DNA from: an uncultured Rikenellaceae bacterium
GTDB lineage: Bacteria; Bacteroidota; Bacteroidia; Bacteroidales; Rikenellaceae
Assembly (NCBI GenBank): GCA_910588925.1
Contig: CAJURV010000056.1
Location: forward strand, 1 to 13,651
Reading direction: 5' to 3'
Length of the DNA: 13,651 nt
Part shown: in pieces, positions 1-6,424 of the stretch
How positions within the stretch are numbered: position 1 is the stretch's first letter
How the letters are laid out: each line of letters opens with the position of its first letter
Notes under the pieces: model-generated
What the model saw: the letters and a program-made list of their open reading frames with translations, nothing else
Database searches by the model: none
What the model was told of the DNA's origin: nothing
Position numbers and translations under genes: made by a program

Positions 1-10
1 CGGCTTACCG

Positions 11-426
11 AAAAAGTTCGGCGCCCTGCGAGCTGCGGTTGTGTACGCGGGCAAGCATGCCTGCTACTTGCGGTTAATGCGCATGTCTTCGGGTGTGGAG
101 TGATGGCATCTGCTCGCCAGCGGTTTTCCCAACCTCTGTCCGGTTAATTCGAGGTGTTTATCGCGGAGCGGCACCTCGTGCCGCATGGGTGGGTTTAGCT
201 AATGCGCATACCGTTAGTGCGTTTTATAGTATCTTCTCGTCTCGCCAACCAAAAACATTTTATATCCCTTAAATCTTTGTCCCCAACGTAATACACATGA
301 AATATTCCAAATACACCGCATCACTACCTTTTATACATACTATACCGCAAAATAAACATGAAGTGTTCACCATTATTTCCTCGGCATCACCGAATATCAC
401 GCACCTCAAAAGGGGCTGTGCCCCCT
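11..426. repeat. Diverged non-coding repeat, copy A
   Basis: This stretch aligns along its length with 7513-7956, with many matched blocks separated by indels. Shared blocks include the start (AAAAAGT, then TCGGCGCC), GCAAGCATGCCTGC, CGGTTAATGCGCAT, AACCTCTG-CCGGTTAATTCG, a GCGGCAC/GTGCCGC hairpin (168-184 here), CTAATGCGCATACC (199-212), GTCTCGCCA, ACATGAAGTG, GAATATC-CGCAC and a terminal GGGGC/GCCCC hairpin near 412-425. No believable ORF lies in it. It sits beyond the 3' end of mutB, as copy B sits beyond clpX, in the same orientation. Its left edge is close to the window edge, so it may extend further. I do not recognise the family. Confidence 0.75.
412..425 (-). terminator. Possible secondary terminator at the end of repeat copy A
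   Basis: On the minus strand a GGGGC stem, ACA loop and GCCCC stem is followed by four T. It is the weaker counterpart of the clpX terminator at the equivalent end of copy B. It could catch read-through from the mut operon about 140 bp past the main terminator. The short U-tract makes it less certain. Confidence 0.4.
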
Positions 427-434
427 CGTTTTTG

Positions 435-462
435 GTTACTTTTGTCGAGTGACAAAAGTAAC
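435..462. repeat. 12-bp perfect hairpin
   Basis: Arms 435-446 (GTTACTTTTGTC) and 451-462 (GACAAAAGTAAC) are exact reverse complements around the 4-nt loop GAGT. There is no gene on either side that needs it, and it lacks a T-tract typical of a terminator. It may be a dispersed intergenic palindrome or a protein-binding site. The rest of 463-525 shows nothing I can name. Confidence 0.6.
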
Positions 463-525
463 TCTCCATGAAATGGCCCGCCGGGAGGCTCCGTTTGAAA
501 GTCTTTGCCGGGAAGGTACAATATC

Positions 526-638
526 CCATCAAAATCCTCGAGATCCTCGGTTAGAGGGTATGAAAAAGGGGGGCTTGGAAAATCTCCAAGCCCCCCTTTT
601 TCATACCCTCTAACCGAGGATCTCGAGGATTTTGATGG
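526..638. repeat. Perfect 54-bp inverted repeat spanning the 3' end of mutB
   Basis: Arm 526-579 is the exact reverse complement of arm 585-638, with a 5-nt loop at 580-584. The inner 17 bp of each arm are an ordinary GC-rich terminator stem. The outer 37 bp are not: on the right side they are the mutB stop codon with the last nine codons and the short 3' spacer, so the left side is an inverted copy of the gene end. The match stops abruptly at 525/639. This implies an inverted duplication through the terminator hairpin, or a fold-back artefact of sequencing or assembly. Confidence 0.95.
563..601 (-). terminator. mutB intrinsic terminator (bidirectional shape)
   Basis: On the minus strand, nine bases after the mutB TAG, an A5-G6-CTTGGA stem pairs with TCCAAG-C6-T5 around a 5-nt loop. 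The 12-bp GC-rich stem followed by T5 is a classic rho-independent terminator. Because it is flanked by A5 and T5 it can work in either direction. It is the core of the longer inverted repeat at 526-638. Confidence 0.85.
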
Positions 639-2739
639 CAGCGTCGGTAACGGGGGTGCCGGGGCCGAATATGGCGGCGGCGCCGGCTTTGTAGAGGGCG
701 TCGTAGTCTTGATGGGGGATGACGCCTCCCACTATTACCACGATGTCTTCGCGACCGAGCTTTTTAAGTTCTGCCACTATCTGGGGCACTAGGGTCTTGT
801 GACCTGCGGCGAGAGACGATACGCCCACTACGTGAACGTCGTTCTCCACAGCCTGTTTGGCCGCCTCTTCGGGGGTCTGGAACAGGGGACCCATGTCGAC
901 GTCGAATCCGATGTCGGCATATCCGGTGGCTACCACCTTGGCGCCGCGGTCGTGACCGTCTTGGCCTAGCTTGGCTATCATGATACGGGGACGACGTCCC
1001 TCGCGTTTTGCGAACTCATCGCACATGGCCTGTGCTTTCGCGAACTTATCACTGTCTTTCATCTCTGCAGAATAAACACCGGAAATAGAACGTATCACGG
1101 CCTTGTAGCGACCTACTACCTCTTCGCAGGCATCCGATATCTCGCCGAGCGAAGCACGTAATTTAGCCGCCTCTACGGCCAGCTCGAGCAGGTTGCCCTT
1201 GCCGCTCTTTACACACTCGGTGATGGCGGCGAGCGCGGCTTTGACCTTTGCTTCGTCGCGGTTTGCGCGAAGCTCTTTGAGACGCTCTATCTGCGAGTTG
1301 CGAACGGCGGTGTTGTCGACGTCGAGAATGTCGATGGGGTCCTCTTTTTCGAGACGATACTTGTTAAGACCTACTATGACGTCGAGCCCTGAGTCGATAC
1401 GCGCCTGCTTACGTGCCGAAGCCTCTTCGATACGCATCTTGGGTACGCCGGTCTCTATGGCTTTGGCCATGCCGCCGAGCTCTTCTACCTCCTGTATGTG
1501 CTTCCATGCCTTGTCGACGATCTCCTGCGTGAGGCTCTCTACGTAGTAAGAACCTGCCCACGGGTCTACAACGCGACATACATTTGTCTCCTCCTGTATG
1601 TATATCTGGGTGTTACGGGCGATACGCGCCGAGAAGTCGGTAGGCAACGCTATGGCCTCGTCGAGAGCGTTGGTGTGGAGCGACTGGGTGTGACCCAACG
1701 CCGCTGCCATAGCCTCTATTGCCGTGCGGGCAACGTTGTTGAAGGGATCCTGCTCTGTGAGCGACCAACCGGATGTCTGGCTGTGGGTACGCAGTGCGAG
1801 CGATTTGGGGTTCTTGGGGTTGAACTGTTTTACGATCTTGGCCCACAGAAGACGTGCCGCGCGCATCTTGGCTATTTCCATGAAGTGGTTGGTACCGATG
1901 GCCCAGAAGAACGACAGACGGGGTGCGAACGAGTCTATGTCCATGCCGGCGTTGACACCGGTACGCAGATATTCCAAACCGTCGGCCAGCGTGTATGCCA
2001 ACTCTATGTCGGCAGTGGCGCCCGCCTCCTGCATGTGGTAGCCCGATATGGATATGGAGTTGAACTTGGGCATGTTCTTGGAGGTGTACTCGAAGATGTC
2101 GGCTATGATCTTCATCGAGAACTTGGGCGGGTAGATGTAGGTGTTACGTACCATGAACTCCTTGAGGATATCGTTCTGAATGGTACCGCTGAGCTGATCG
2201 AGGGTGCAACCCTGCTCCAAGCCGGCCACTATGTAGAACGCCAGCACGGGCAACACGGCGCCGTTCATCGTCATGGATACCGACATCTTGTCGAGGGGTA
2301 TGCCGTCGAACAGCACCTTCATATCTTCTACCGAGCATATCGACACGCCCGCCTTACCGACGTCGCCTACCACACGGGGATGGTCGGCGTCGTAACCGCG
2401 GTGGGTCGCAAGGTCGAAAGCCACAGACAGACCTTTCTGCCCGGCCGCCAAGTTACGGCGATAGAACGCGTTGGATTCCTGAGCGGTAGAGAAACCGGCA
2501 TACTGACGTATGGTCCACGGACGCATAACGTACATGGTGCTATATGGACCGCGCAGATAGGGAGCTATGCCGGCGGCGTAGTTTAAGTGCTCCATACCCT
2601 CGAGGTCGTCGGCACCGTAGATGCCTTTCACCTCGATATGTTCGGGAGTCACTATGGAGGGGTTGGCTTTGGAGCCGCCCTCCGCTGCACATGAGCCTTT
2701 AGTGCAGACCGATTTTATATCTGAAAAATTTGCTCTCAT
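610..2739 (-). CDS. mutB: Methylmalonyl-CoA mutase, large (catalytic) subunit
   Basis: This subunit catalyses the adenosylcobalamin-dependent interconversion of (R)-methylmalonyl-CoA and succinyl-CoA in the cytoplasm, part of the route between succinate and propionate. It has 709 residues, normal for the family. The substrate-binding TIM barrel fills about residues 40-560, with the conserved block RPWTIRQYAGFSTA at 73-86 (Tyr80 matches the active-site Tyr89 of the Propionibacterium enzyme), Arg198 (matches Arg207) and His235 (matches His244). The C-terminal cobalamin-binding domain (about 580-709) carries D594-G-H596-D-R-G, with His596 as the lower axial cobalt ligand. So it should be the active chain. 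The ATG at 2739 lies 31 bp after the mutA stop, so the two are one operon. The N-terminal 30 residues, with two Cys, are variable. The stop codon and last nine codons lie inside the 54-bp inverted repeat. Confidence 0.97.
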   Translation of the reverse strand: MRANFSDIKSVCTKGSCAAEGGSKANPSIVTPEHIEVKGIYGADDLEGMEHLNYAAGIAPYLRGPYSTMYVMRPWTIRQYAGFSTAQESNAFYRRNLAAGQKGLSVAFDLATHRGYDADHPRVVGDVGKAGVSICSVEDMKVLFDGIPLDKMSVSMTMNGAVLPVLAFYIVAGLEQGCTLDQLSGTIQNDILKEFMVRNTYIYPPKFSMKIIADIFEYTSKNMPKFNSISISGYHMQEAGATADIELAYTLADGLEYLRTGVNAGMDIDSFAPRLSFFWAIGTNHFMEIAKMRAARLLWAKIVKQFNPKNPKSLALRTHSQTSGWSLTEQDPFNNVARTAIEAMAAALGHTQSLHTNALDEAIALPTDFSARIARNTQIYIQEETNVCRVVDPWAGSYYVESLTQEIVDKAWKHIQEVEELGGMAKAIETGVPKMRIEEASARKQARIDSGLDVIVGLNKYRLEKEDPIDILDVDNTAVRNSQIERLKELRANRDEAKVKAALAAITECVKSGKGNLLELAVEAAKLRASLGEISDACEEVVGRYKAVIRSISGVYSAEMKDSDKFAKAQAMCDEFAKREGRRPRIMIAKLGQDGHDRGAKVVATGYADIGFDVDMGPLFQTPEEAAKQAVENDVHVVGVSSLAAGHKTLVPQIVAELKKLGREDIVVIVGGVIPHQDYDALYKAGAAAIFGPGTPVTDAAIKILEILG

Positions 2740-2770
2740 TTTGAAATTGTTTTAGTATTCTGGGTGCCGG

Positions 2771-4636
2771 TTAGATACCCAACTCTTTCTGGAAACCTTC
2801 GAGCGTCTGAAGCACGTTGCTACGTACGCTTATGAAGTGTTTCAGACCTTTGGTCTGAAGCTCCTCCTTGCATGCGGGGTCGCCGGCCACCACTACTATG
2901 GCTTTGCCTGCGAGTTTTTCAGCCACTTCGGGAGCGAAGGTAGCGTACTCATCGTCGGACGAGCATACCACCACTATTTCCGCTTTGGAAGCCAATGCCG
3001 CCGCTACACCCTCGTCTACAGAGGCGAACAGGGTGTTGTCTACGGGGCGTATACCCGCACATGCGAAGAAGTTGCTCGAGAACTGAGCGCGCGCACGTGC
3101 GAATGCCAGGTTACCGAGCGTGAGCATGAAGGCTTTGGGCTCCTTGCCGCTACGGTCGGTCTTGAGACGCAACGCCTCGAACGCCATGCCTGCACGGTAG
3201 GGACGGAGCGCATCGTAGTCGCTCTCCTTGCCGCAGCAACAGCCGCATGAGCCTGCGGTAACCGTCTGTTCGGTAACTGCGGGGTCGGCCGTCTCGGTGA
3301 AATTGGGATATTGGTTGGTGCCGAGGAGTATTTCGCGGCGAGTGGCGATGTTGAGGTCGCGTTTGGCCGCTGTCTCTGCTATGGTCTTCTGTATGTCGCC
3401 TGCCTCGAATGCCGCTACGTATCCGCCTTTGGACTCTATCGACTTGAAAAGATCCCATGCGCAGTCGGCTATTGATTGCGTTAGGTTTTCGATGTAGTAA
3501 GAGCCGCCGGGTATGTCGGCCACCTGATTGAAGCGAGACTCCTCTTTGAGCAGAAGCTGTACGTTGCGGGCTATGCGCGACGAGAAGTCGGTAGGCGCCT
3601 CGTAAGCGGTGTCGAAGGGAAGAACCTCTATGGACGACGCTCCGCCTATGGCCGCGCTCATGGCTTCGGTAGTGCCGCGCAACATGTTGACGTAGGGGTC
3701 GTAGACAGTGGCGTTATAGAGAGAGGTTACCGCGTGGGCTTTCATCTTGCAGGAACACTTCTTGGCAGGATTGTATTCGCTGACGATAGTCGCCCAAAGC
3801 ATACGAGCCGCGCGGAACTTGGCTATCTCCATGAAGTAGTTTGAGCTTACCGCGAAGTTGAACTTGATGTTGCGGGCGGCTTGGTCGATGTCGAGGCCGG
3901 CGCCGACAAGACGCACGAGATATTCGTGAGCCGTAGAGAGCGCGAGCGCCAGCTCCTGCACTATGGTGGAGCCACAGTTGTTGAATATGGTGCCGTTTAC
4001 GCCTACGAAACGTACGCGGTAGTATTTGTCGTATTTTTTGATTAGCTCGACGATGCCGCTTTCGGCGATGTCGGCGCCGCATTTACGGCCTTTGAGCGTC
4101 AGCTTCTTGCCGATGGGGTCGATATTGAACGAAGCGCGGACCTCTTCGGGAGCAAGCCCCGCTTTTTCGACCTTGGCCATGAAGTGTTCGGCAGCGGCCT
4201 TTACACCGCAACCCTCGAAGTTGATCTCGACGGCTTTTATCTCTATGCCCGAAAGGAGCTTTTCGAGATCTTCGGCCGAGAACTCTTTCTTAACCTTGAA
4301 ACAGATGGAGTCGGCCCCTTTCATGAGCACGTCCAAAGCCTGTTTGTTAGCCTCTGCGGGACATTCTACCTTGATGGTCTGACGGATGAGCCAGTTGTTG
4401 TTCTCCTCTACGCCACGAACGTAGGGGAACTGCCCCGGCTCGCTACCGAGATGTCTGATCTGTGCGAGGTCTTCGGCACGATAATAGGGGCGTACGTTGA
4501 AGCCCTCCATCGTTCTCCATACCAGTTTTTTCTGATAGTCGGCACCCTTTAGGTCCTTGGCTATCACCGCTTCCCACTCCTCCGTAGTGACGGGCGGAAA
4601 CTCGGTGAAGAGCTTCTGGTGTTTTGATTCTGCCAT
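2771..4636 (-). CDS. mutA: Methylmalonyl-CoA mutase, small subunit
   Basis: This is the structural partner of MutB in the heterodimeric enzyme. The 621-residue protein follows the small-subunit plan: an N-terminal segment (KLFTEFPPVTTEEWE at about 8-22), a degenerate TIM barrel, and a C-terminal cobalamin-fold domain (about 495-621) in which the DxHxxG cobalt-ligand motif is absent and replaced by a TLGNLAFARARAQF-type sequence. It is therefore not expected to bind B12. An unusual Cys cluster, CGCCC at residues 464-468, lies in the linker between the two domains. The ATG at 4636 is preferred over an in-frame TTG at 4672 because the TTG lies inside the predicted -7 promoter box. An AGGAGG 25 nt upstream is too far away to serve the ATG. 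mutB follows after 31 bp. Confidence 0.95.
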   Translation of the reverse strand: MAESKHQKLFTEFPPVTTEEWEAVIAKDLKGADYQKKLVWRTMEGFNVRPYYRAEDLAQIRHLGSEPGQFPYVRGVEENNNWLIRQTIKVECPAEANKQALDVLMKGADSICFKVKKEFSAEDLEKLLSGIEIKAVEINFEGCGVKAAAEHFMAKVEKAGLAPEEVRASFNIDPIGKKLTLKGRKCGADIAESGIVELIKKYDKYYRVRFVGVNGTIFNNCGSTIVQELALALSTAHEYLVRLVGAGLDIDQAARNIKFNFAVSSNYFMEIAKFRAARMLWATIVSEYNPAKKCSCKMKAHAVTSLYNATVYDPYVNMLRGTTEAMSAAIGGASSIEVLPFDTAYEAPTDFSSRIARNVQLLLKEESRFNQVADIPGGSYYIENLTQSIADCAWDLFKSIESKGGYVAAFEAGDIQKTIAETAAKRDLNIATRREILLGTNQYPNFTETADPAVTEQTVTAGSCGCCCGKESDYDALRPYRAGMAFEALRLKTDRSGKEPKAFMLTLGNLAFARARAQFSSNFFACAGIRPVDNTLFASVDEGVAAALASKAEIVVVCSSDDEYATFAPEVAEKLAGKAIVVVAGDPACKEELQTKGLKHFISVRSNVLQTLEGFQKELGI

Positions 4637-4669
4637 AATATTATAGTTTAATAGATTTTTTACCTCCTG

Positions 4670-4704
4670 CAAATTTAACCAATATTTTCTTATTTGATAA
4701 CAAA
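4670..4704 (-). promoter_or_regulatory. Predicted Bacteroidetes-type promoter of mutAB
   Basis: Reading the minus strand, TTTG at 4704-4701 is followed after 23 bp by TAAATTTG at 4677-4670, an exact match to the -7 consensus TAnnTTTG used by the primary sigma factor of this phylum. The spacer is a little longer than the usual 19-21. Transcription would begin near 4663, giving a leader of about 27 nt to the mutA ATG. Confidence 0.6.
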
Positions 4705-4713
4705 AATGTTATC
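4696..4713. promoter_or_regulatory. 18-bp palindrome over the mutAB -33 box (candidate operator)
   Basis: GATAACA (4696-4702) and TGTTATC (4707-4713) are exact inverted repeats around AAAA. The site covers the -33 TTTG of the predicted mutAB promoter, where a dimeric regulator would block or recruit polymerase. The regulator is unknown. The site lies about 200 bp from the divergent promoter, so it more likely concerns mutAB. Confidence 0.45.
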
Positions 4714-4876
4714 GGTATGCGAGCAGGCGGTTAAAAAAAGGTCGTCATAGGGGGAGTGCGGGGCACGTTTTGAAATATACGCAGCTGGAAGAGCCGGGCA
4801 AGACCGGAAAGATGCGGCGGTATTTGCGTATTGTTTCAAAAAGATTCGGTCACATCCATAATACCTAAATCACGGT

Positions 4877-4908
4877 ATTGCCGTCCCCGCATGATATGCG
4901 TATCTTTG
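4877..4908 (+). promoter_or_regulatory. Predicted promoter of the hemerythrin-regulator operon
   Basis: ATTG at 4877-4880 (one mismatch to TTTG) stands 20 bp before TATCTTTG at 4901-4908, an exact TAnnTTTG. Transcription would start near 4915, only about 9 nt before the ATG at 4924. A short ACGG/CCGT inverted pair (4872-4875, 4881-4884) brackets the -33 element. I see nothing else of note in 4714-4870. Confidence 0.6.
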
Positions 4909-4923
4909 TCGAAAACATACCGC

Positions 4924-5607
4924 ATGCACAAATTGGGTAAATACAGGGAGAGCGACCGTATGAGCGACCTCATAAACGATAACTATAACACGTTATCGGT
5001 GCTCAGCCGCTTTAACATACCTCTCGGTTTCGAAGACAGGGAGATAGGTCAGGTGTGTCGTATGAACGGGGTCGATACGGCTACGTTTCTGGCAGTGGTC
5101 AATATGCTCGCCGACAAGGACGGGGCGTGCGACGTGAAGTACGGTTTTTCTCTCGAGGCCATGATGGGGTATCTCCATAGCGCGCATGACTACTTTCTCG
5201 ATTTCAGGTTGCCGTCCATCCGTACAGAGTTGACAGAGGCCCTGAAAAACAGTCGCGGCGACATATCGCAGGCCATAATGCGTTTCTTCGACGACTATTG
5301 CGACGAGGTGCGCAAACATATGGAGTACGAGGAGCTTAACGTTTTCCCTTACGTACGAGGGCTTATAGAGGGCCGGCGCCGGACGGAGTACAACATAGCC
5401 ATTTTCCGTAAGCAGCACGATCAGGTAGAGGCCAAACTCGCCGAGCTCAAGAACATAATAATAAAATATTATCCGGGTAACAGTACTAACGAACTCAATG
5501 CCGTGTTGTTTGATATCTTCTCTTGCGAGCAGGATTTGGCTTCGCATAATAGGGTGGAGGATGCGTTGTTCGTTCCGGCGATAGTCGAACTCGAGAAAAA
5601 TGGGTAG
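4924..5607 (+). CDS. Hemerythrin-domain protein, RIC/YtfE-like di-iron protein
   Basis: The protein has 227 residues from ATG 4924. Residues about 13-60 resemble the short helical domain found at the front of RIC/ScdA/YtfE repair proteins (LSRFNIPLGFEDREIGQVC and following). The rest is a four-helix hemerythrin bundle with the full ligand pattern: His85/His88, H132-MEY-E136, His165 and H208-NRV-E212. Such domains bind a non-haem di-iron centre that meets oxygen or nitric oxide; RIC proteins repair iron-sulfur centres after nitrosative stress. Substrate here is inferred. The start was chosen because the promoter predicts transcription from about 4915 and the start MHKLGKYRESDRMSDLI fits relatives as I recall them; the open frame extends upstream to 4831 but that part lies before the predicted transcript. 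It overlaps the next gene by 8 bp, so the two are translationally coupled. Confidence 0.88.
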   Translation: MHKLGKYRESDRMSDLINDNYNTLSVLSRFNIPLGFEDREIGQVCRMNGVDTATFLAVVNMLADKDGACDVKYGFSLEAMMGYLHSAHDYFLDFRLPSIRTELTEALKNSRGDISQAIMRFFDDYCDEVRKHMEYEELNVFPYVRGLIEGRRRTEYNIAIFRKQHDQVEAKLAELKNIIIKYYPGNSTNELNAVLFDIFSCEQDLASHNRVEDALFVPAIVELEKNG

Positions 5608-6211
5608 ATCCGTCAAAATAGTCGTTTTCGAGCCGTCGTTGATTATACGTAGCGGTGTATTGGCCGTGTTGCGGCGTCTGCCGTCGCTCGACATACAGAT
5701 AGAGGAGATCGCCGATGTCGCCCAGTTGCCATCGTCGCTTCGTTGTTACAAACCCGACATATTGATCGTCAATCCGTCCGTGACTACGCGGTTTCCCATT
5801 CCGCAACTCAAAGCGGAGGGCGGATCGTTGCGCCTTGTGGCCTTGCTCAACTCCTTTGCCGACGAGGAGGCCATGAAGCTGTATGACGAGACCGTAACCG
5901 TCTACGACACAGCGGACAGAATAGCCGATAAGATAATGCGTCTCACCGGCTCGGAACACAATCAGGACAACCGCTCCAATGCCTTGAGCAGTCGTGAGAA
6001 AGAGATAGTGGTAGGTGTGGTAAAGGGGTTGACGAACAAACAGATCGCAGACAGTCTGTTTATATCGACCCACACCGTCATAACGCATCGGCGCAATATA
6101 GCCGCCAAGTTACAGATACACTCGGCCGCCGGTCTGACAATATATGCCATTGTCAATAAACTGGTAGAGTTCGACGAGATAAGTTCGCTGATAAACAGGG
6201 TGGACGAATGA
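5600..6211 (+). CDS. LuxR/NarL-type regulator with a degenerate receiver domain
   Basis: This is a 203-residue DNA-binding regulator. Residues about 128-188 form a LuxR-type helix-turn-helix (LSSREKEIVVGVVKGLTNKQ, then IADSLFISTHTVITHRRNIAAKL), a strong match including the recognition helix. Residues 5-115 have the shape of a response-regulator receiver, but the usual phosphoacceptor Asp is Asn58 (DILIVNPS), the acidic pair is reduced to Glu11, and the conserved Lys region is not recognisable. It probably does not work by ordinary phosphotransfer. No histidine kinase is adjacent. The ATG at 5600 lies inside the end of the hemerythrin gene, 8 bp overlap, so the regulator is made together with the di-iron protein and may respond to the same redox or NO signal; that link is inference. 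Confidence 0.9.
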   Translation: MGRSVKIVVFEPSLIIRSGVLAVLRRLPSLDIQIEEIADVAQLPSSLRCYKPDILIVNPSVTTRFPIPQLKAEGGSLRLVALLNSFADEEAMKLYDETVTVYDTADRIADKIMRLTGSEHNQDNRSNALSSREKEIVVGVVKGLTNKQIADSLFISTHTVITHRRNIAAKLQIHSAAGLTIYAIVNKLVEFDEISSLINRVDE

Positions 6212-6389
6212 CGATGTATGTAGTAGTGTCTTTATTGCGGCCTGTTTTAGCGTAATGAATTATCGAGATTATTCGAGAACGAACGTAGAAAGTCAATATA
6301 ATATAATACTGGCGTTTCCCATAAGCGATAATAATTGCCGAGATTGGGAGATGTCTCCAAGAGATGGACGGTATTGTTCCGTTCATGCC

Positions 6390-6424
6390 ACGAAGCCCGG
6401 TTGTGAAACCCGGCTTCGTTTTTT
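6390..6424 (+). terminator. Terminator of the hemerythrin-regulator operon
   Basis: A 13-position stem (6390-6402 with 6407-6419, one C/C mismatch) around the loop GTGA runs into six T at 6419-6424. It lies 178 bp after the regulator stop. I see no gene in 6212-6389; it would be a long 3' UTR. Confidence 0.8.

Noticed and set aside
269..532. Minus-strand open frame of 87 codons in the left non-coding region
   Set aside because: It runs through repeat copy A, the 12-bp hairpin and into the palindrome; copy B has no matching frame, so it is not a conserved gene.
1498..2586. Long plus-strand open frame (362 codons) opposite mutB
   Set aside because: It is fully antisense to the strongly conserved mutB and shows no domain; it reflects the codon bias of the real gene.
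3714..4082. Minus-strand alternate-frame reading inside mutA, rich in Arg
   Set aside because: It is the out-of-frame shadow of mutA, without its own start context.
4637..4672. TTG start giving mutA twelve extra residues
   Set aside because: The TTG is inside the predicted -7 box, so it would not be on the transcript, and the extra residues do not look like a family N-terminus.
4831..4923. Upstream extension of the hemerythrin gene to an ATG at 4831
   Set aside because: It lies upstream of the predicted transcription start near 4915 and adds 31 residues unlike the family.
4993..6088. Minus-strand open frames (233 and 197 codons) opposite the hemerythrin and regulator genes
   Set aside because: Both are antisense to genes with clear domains and motifs; no start signal or homology seen.
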